Shown here: one piece after another, positions 5,101 through 7,637 of the stretch
How the letters are laid out: each line of letters starts with the position of its first letter
Position numbering within the stretch: position 1 is the stretch's first letter
Origin: CAYNCE01 sp964522515
Lineage (GTDB): Bacteria > Patescibacteriota > Patescibacteriia > UBA2196
NCBI GenBank assembly: GCA_964522515.1
Contig: CAZFWC010000030.1
Coordinates: forward strand, 1-7,637
Length of the DNA stretch: 7,637 nucleotides
Direction of reading: 5' to 3'
Position numbers and translations under genes: made by a program
Notes under the pieces: model-generated
What the model was told of the DNA's origin: nothing
Databases searched by the model: none
The model's input: the letters and a program-made list of their open reading frames with translations, nothing else

Positions 5101-5147
5101 CAGCCTGTCCTGAGCGACTTTTTAAAGTTGTTAAGAGCCGAAGGATC
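5101..5147. repeat. REP-like CCTGTCCTGAGC...GCCGAAGGATC element upstream of lepB
   Basis: The element holds CAGCCTGTCCTGAGCG (5101-5116), a central inverted repeat CGACTTT/AAAGTTG (5115-5121, 5124-5130) and AGAGCCGAAGGATC (5134-5147). The phrases TGTCCTGAGC and CCGAAGGATC are familiar from intergenic repeats in many bacterial genomes. Its GC content contrasts with the flanking AT-rich DNA. It ends about 9 nt before the lepB ATG. Confidence 0.6.
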
Positions 5148-5180
5148 TAAAAAATTAAAAACTATATTTCAAAATAATAA

Positions 5181-5333
5181 TTAAGGCCCCCCTTCAAGCC
5201 CTCCCCCTCCGCTAGCTGTTTCGTAACTTGGTGACGAATTTGGATTTTTGGAAGAATCATTTATTACTAAAAATCCTATTAGAATCCATAAACCAAAAAA
5301 TAAGATAAGACCAATGATAGATAGTTTGCTCAT
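5181..5333 (-). CDS. 50-aa single-pass membrane protein with Gly-rich tail, unknown function
   Basis: A short frame runs from ATG 5333 to TAA 5181. Residues 4-24 form one hydrophobic segment (IIGLILFFGLWILIGFLVI), followed by a Ser/Asn/Pro-rich stretch and a C-terminal SGGGGLEGGP. By the positive-inside rule (Lys3) the tail would face outward, but the charge signal is weak. The tail codons are unusually GC-rich (GGG/GGA runs) compared with neighbouring genes. No Shine-Dalgarno sequence is visible. It is the first gene after the divergent promoter region and directly upstream of lepB, so co-transcription is likely. I do not recognise the family. The clean membrane segment and position support a real gene, but it is too short to be certain. 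Confidence 0.6.
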   Translation of the reverse strand: MSKLSIIGLILFFGLWILIGFLVINDSSKNPNSSPSYETASGGGGLEGGP

Positions 5334-5388
5334 ATATTTAATTTTAATTAATTTATAAAATATTTTTTATTTTAAAATCCACACAACA

Positions 5389-5394
5389 ATTATA
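5389..5394 (-). promoter_or_regulatory. Possible -10 element for the minus-strand run
   Basis: TATAAT occurs on the minus strand about 56 nt upstream of the 50-aa gene start. The -35 position holds only a T-rich stretch (TTTTTG at 16-bp spacing), so the match is partial. It is the best minus-strand candidate in the divergent region 5334-5460. Confidence 0.35.
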
Positions 5395-5417
5395 CACATA
5401 ATACCACACACAAAAAA

Positions 5418-5446
5418 TTGACGCAAATAATTAAAATAGTTATAAT
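5418..5446 (+). promoter_or_regulatory. Sigma70-type promoter of the LCP gene
   Basis: TTGACG (5418-5423), a 17-bp spacer and a perfect TATAAT (5441-5446) form a strong housekeeping promoter. The expected start near 5452-5454 leaves only about 7-9 nt before the ATG at 5461, so there is no room for a Shine-Dalgarno site. Confidence 0.8.
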
Positions 5447-5460
5447 TTAAAAGTAAACTT

Positions 5461-6891
5461 ATGGAAAATTATTATTCACAAAACAATTTAAATTATCAAA
5501 CCCGTCCAAAAAATAAATTTTGGCGATTTTTTAAAATTATTTTTTTCATATTTTTAGTCACAATTATTTTACTTTCAGTTTTTTCTTACAAAGTAATTTT
5601 TTCTCAAAATTCCGCGTTAGGAAGTATCGGTCGATTGCCAGTAATTAAACAATTTAGACAAATTTTAGGAATGGAAAAATTGCAAGGCGAACTTGACGAC
5701 AGAATTAATTTTCTAATTCTTGGTCAGGGCGGAATTGGACACGACGGACCTTTTTTAACTGACACAATTATTTTTGGTTCATTAAAATTATCAACAAATG
5801 ATGTTGCTTTAATTTCAATTCCACGAGATTTTTATATGAAAATTGAAGACAACGGATGGCTAAAAATAAATACCGCAAATTCAATTGGTGAAACAAATAA
5901 TTATAAAGGCGGGGGTTCAGCTTACACAGCAAAAATTATTTCTAACACTTTTGATTTGCCAATTCATTACTGGATGCGAGTTGATTTTAATGCTTTTGAA
6001 AAAATAATTAATGATTTAGGAAATATTAAAATTTGTGTGGACAATTCTTTTGAAGATCAACTTTATCCAACTAAAGACCACAAATATCAAACAATTGCTT
6101 TTGAATCTGGGTGTCAAACAATGAACGGAGAAACTGCTTTACAATTTGCTCGCTCGCGTCACGGAAACAACGGCGAAGGTTCTGATTTTGCAAGAGCTCG
6201 GCGACAGCAAAAAATTATTTTAGCTTTAAAAGATAAATTTTTTAGTTTTGGAACTTTAACTTCTCCGCAAAAAATTTATAATTTAATAAATACTTTAAGT
6301 TCCCACATTCAAACCAATGTTAGTTTTGCGGAAATTCCGCACTTTTTAAAAACAGCGCAAAATATCAATCCAGATAATATTAAACAAATTGTTTTGGATA
6401 ATTCTCAACAAGGGCTTTTACGAAATTCTTACACGCAAGAAGGAGCTTTTATTCTTTTGCCAAGAACTGGAAATTTAAAAGAAATTCAAACTCTTGTTAA
6501 AAATATTTTTATTTTAAAAGATCAAAGCATTGAACCAGTTAATGTTGTTATTTTAAACGGGACAGAAATTGAAGGTTGGGCTTTAGAAACTAAAAATTAT
6601 TTGCAGGATTTAGGTTTTAAAATTTTATCAACTCAAAATTCACCGCAACAAACTTATGAAAAAACAGTGGTTTATAAAATTAAAGATAAATACAATAAAG
6701 ACGCTTTGGAAATTTTAAAAAATGGCTTAGACGCAAATGTGACAAAATATATTCCTGAATTTATTAATAAAGAAAATATTGAAAATTATTCTAACGCGGA
6801 ATTTATTGTTGTTTTAGGTTCAAAAGAATTACCTGAATCTGTTTTAGATAAACCAGAAAATATTGAAGAAGAAAAAATAGAAGAGGAATAA
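5461..6891 (+). CDS. LytR-CpsA-Psr (LCP) family cell-envelope glycopolymer transferase with LytR_C domain
   Basis: The product is a 476-aa membrane-anchored protein: a short cytoplasmic tail, one membrane segment (about 22-46), then an extracellular LCP domain (about 80-255) and a LytR_C-type domain (about 358-455). LCP hallmarks are the TDT motif (Asp101), ISIPRDFY (Arg122), HYWMRVDFNAFEKIINDLG (169-187) and NGETALQFARSRH followed by SDFARARRQQ (Arg231, Arg233, Asp242, Arg245, Arg248). These residues bind the polyprenyl-pyrophosphate substrate in characterised relatives, which attach teichoic acids or other glycopolymers to peptidoglycan or protein. The acceptor in this organism is unknown. 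The second domain starts EPVNVVILNGTEIEGWA. The C terminus is a Glu-rich tail (about 467-476). It is transcribed alone and diverges from the lepB run. Confidence 0.93.
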   Translation: MENYYSQNNLNYQTRPKNKFWRFFKIIFFIFLVTIILLSVFSYKVIFSQNSALGSIGRLPVIKQFRQILGMEKLQGELDDRINFLILGQGGIGHDGPFLTDTIIFGSLKLSTNDVALISIPRDFYMKIEDNGWLKINTANSIGETNNYKGGGSAYTAKIISNTFDLPIHYWMRVDFNAFEKIINDLGNIKICVDNSFEDQLYPTKDHKYQTIAFESGCQTMNGETALQFARSRHGNNGEGSDFARARRQQKIILALKDKFFSFGTLTSPQKIYNLINTLSSHIQTNVSFAEIPHFLKTAQNINPDNIKQIVLDNSQQGLLRNSYTQEGAFILLPRTGNLKEIQTLVKNIFILKDQSIEPVNVVILNGTEIEGWALETKNYLQDLGFKILSTQNSPQQTYEKTVVYKIKDKYNKDALEILKNGLDANVTKYIPEFINKENIENYSNAEFIVVLGSKELPESVLDKPENIEEEKIEEE

Positions 6892-6914
6892 AAAAATAAA
6901 TTTTTGGAAATAAA

Positions 6915-6944
6915 AAAGCCCTCAAGAATTTTCTTGGGGGCTTT
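6915..6944 (-). terminator. Intrinsic terminator between convergent genes, better on the minus strand
   Basis: A 12-bp stem AAAGCCCTCAAG / CTTGGGGGCTTT (one G-U pair) closes a 6-nt loop. On the minus strand the hairpin is followed by TTTTTTATTT (from 6917 down), a good U-tract, so it should end the SEC-C/78-aa transcript. On the plus strand only three Ts follow before ACAATTTG, so termination of the LCP transcript would be weaker. Confidence 0.82.
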
Positions 6945-6950
6945 ACAATT

Positions 6951-6989
6951 TGAACTTTGTAAAAATAAATTTTGTAAATTCAAAGTTCA
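6951..6989. repeat. Inverted repeat at the 3' end of the 78-aa gene
   Basis: TGAACTTTG (6951-6959) and CAAAGTTCA (6981-6989) are perfect 9-bp inverted arms around a 21-nt AT-rich loop. The right arm contains the TGA stop of the minus-strand gene. It may form a hairpin just ahead of the terminator at 6915-6944. Confidence 0.6.
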
Positions 6990-7223
6990 TAACATATATT
7001 TTAAAAAAAATTGGTCAGGGTGTTGTAAAAAATAATCACCATTTTCTTTTAAATCTTTTACGGCTTCAAGATTATTTTTGCCTGTAAAAAGACTTAATTG
7101 ATAAATCATTTGAATCTTTACATAATTTTTTGGTCCAAAAACAATTGCGACCAAAATCATTGATAAATTAATTATCGCTGACCAAATGCTTTTTAAAATG
7201 CCAACAATATAAAGTTTAAACAT
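6987..7223 (-). CDS. 78-aa single-pass membrane protein, unknown function
   Basis: Starting from ATG 7223 and ending at TGA 6987, the product has one hydrophobic segment (about 5-29) and then an amphipathic, mixed-charge tail (PKNYVKIQMIYQLSLFTGKNN and onward) ending KYML. The start is fixed by a strong AAGGAG Shine-Dalgarno sequence 6 nt upstream; an in-frame TTG at 7247 lies before that site and was rejected. I do not recognise a family. It lies 39 nt downstream of the SEC-C gene and is probably co-transcribed with it, ending at the terminator at 6915-6944. Confidence 0.75.
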   Translation of the reverse strand: MFKLYIVGILKSIWSAIINLSMILVAIVFGPKNYVKIQMIYQLSLFTGKNNLEAVKDLKENGDYFLQHPDQFFLKYML

Positions 7224-7229
7224 TTTTTT

Positions 7230-7235
7230 CTCCTT
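7230..7235 (-). promoter_or_regulatory. Shine-Dalgarno AAGGAG deciding the start of the 78-aa gene
   Basis: AAGGAG on the minus strand with 6 nt to ATG 7223 is the best ribosome-binding site in the window. It excludes the upstream TTG at 7247 as the main start. Confidence 0.85.
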
Positions 7236-7262
7236 AAAAAAGTTCAAAAAAAATATTAATTA

Positions 7263-7604
7263 TTATCTTCCACAGCATTTCTTATATTTCTTTCCACTAC
7301 CGCACGGACACGAGTCGTTGCGACCAATTTTTAAAAAAAAATTTGGTGAAACAAATTCAATCCCACTTACCACTTCATATTTTTTAAACTCTGGCTGATT
7401 TTTATTTTTTAAAGCCAGAGCAATAACTGGTGGCAATAAATTTATAATTCCAGAATCCAATTCTTCAAGACTACAAATTTTAATTAATCTTGAATTTGGA
7501 TTAAAATCAGGAAGAACAAGAATTTCTTCCTGACTAAAAAATTTTTTAAAACCAGAACTAGGAACAACACTAAGTCTGTCTTTTATTTCATTTTTTCTTA
7601 TCAT
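7263..7604 (-). CDS. Small protein with C-terminal SEC-C zinc-binding motif
   Basis: This 113-aa protein ends in KIGRNDSCPCGSGKKYKKCCG, the SEC-C motif, with ligand residues Cys99, Cys101, Cys110 and Cys111 (C-x-C-x8-C-C). In SecA the same motif binds zinc and contacts SecB and ribosomes; free-standing SEC-C proteins occur widely with mostly unknown roles. The first 90 residues (with EILVLPDFNPNSRLIKICSLEELDSG and a hydrophobic LLPPVIALAL) do not resemble SecA helices. The start at ATG 7604 has a GAGGG Shine-Dalgarno site, so this is a separate gene and not a SecA remnant. It precedes the 78-aa membrane protein gene. A role in ribosome or protein-targeting contact is possible but inferred only from the motif. 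Confidence 0.88.
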   Translation of the reverse strand: MIRKNEIKDRLSVVPSSGFKKFFSQEEILVLPDFNPNSRLIKICSLEELDSGIINLLPPVIALALKNKNQPEFKKYEVVSGIEFVSPNFFLKIGRNDSCPCGSGKKYKKCCGR

Positions 7605-7608
7605 TTTT

Positions 7609-7613
7609 CCCTC
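7609..7613 (-). promoter_or_regulatory. Shine-Dalgarno GAGGG of the SEC-C gene
   Basis: GAGGG on the minus strand with 4 nt to ATG 7604 supports this start. The promoter of the unit lies beyond the right window edge. Confidence 0.6.
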
Positions 7614-7637
7614 TTTTTTTAGTTTTTAAAGTGATTT

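Noticed and set aside
6786..6983. 65-codon minus-strand frame
   Set aside because: Antisense to the Glu-rich end of the LCP gene and running through the terminator hairpin.
6987..7223. Alternative genetic code with TGA as Gly
   Set aside because: Genes use GGN for Gly and TGG for Trp, no in-frame TGA occurs inside any gene, and TGA ends the 78-aa gene.
7263..7604. Truncated secA tail
   Set aside because: The gene has its own SD and ATG and an N-terminal region unlike SecA; only the terminal SEC-C motif is shared.

Overview
The window is strongly AT-rich. It is a compact bacterial segment of short housekeeping genes with very AT-biased codons, few Shine-Dalgarno sites, and gaps occupied by GC-rich palindromic repeats. 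This style, together with a Firmicutes-like HisRS and small membrane proteins of unknown function, suggests a Candidate Phyla Radiation (Patescibacteria) genome. That placement is an inference, since no phylogenetic marker was tested. The genetic code looks standard: Trp is TGG, Gly is GGN, and one gene ends in TGA.

Bases 1-325 hold a minus-strand tRNA unit. A near-consensus promoter (297-325) reads through a broken 5' fragment of tRNA-Leu carrying a clean 20-bp palindromic insertion (208-260), then an intact tRNA-Leu(CAA) (89-175), then a tRNA-Met(CAT) cut by the window edge (1-60). Divergent from it, 383-847 encodes a small polytopic membrane protein with conserved-looking His/Asp residues.

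Bases 837-5333 form a long minus-strand run. In transcription order it holds a 50-aa membrane protein with a Gly-rich tail, signal peptidase I (lepB), histidyl-tRNA synthetase (hisS), a thioredoxin-CcdA/DsbD fusion, a short ribosome hibernation factor (hpf) and a 59-aa one-cluster ferredoxin. The gaps between these genes (1017-1191, 1501-1603, 2825-2958, 4282-4447, 5093-5180) are almost wholly made of inverted repeats. Two of them (1017-1191 and 1501-1603) clearly belong to one family. Three carry the same GGCGAAGGCGG stretch just upstream of a start codon, where it could act as a weak ribosome-binding site.

A divergent promoter region (5334-5460) separates this run from a plus-strand LytR-CpsA-Psr cell-envelope ligase (5461-6891), whose promoter lies so close to the ATG that the mRNA should have almost no leader. 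It converges on a minus-strand pair (a SEC-C zinc-binding protein and a 78-aa membrane protein, both with good Shine-Dalgarno sites). A hairpin terminator at 6915-6944 lies between them.

Functionally the window is housekeeping: translation (tRNAs, HisRS, HPF), protein export and extracytoplasmic thiol chemistry (LepB, Trx-CcdA), electron transfer (ferredoxin) and envelope assembly (LCP protein). I see no defence system, CRISPR array or intact mobile element. The least explained content is the intergenic repeat family, the broken tRNA-Leu, and the small membrane proteins.
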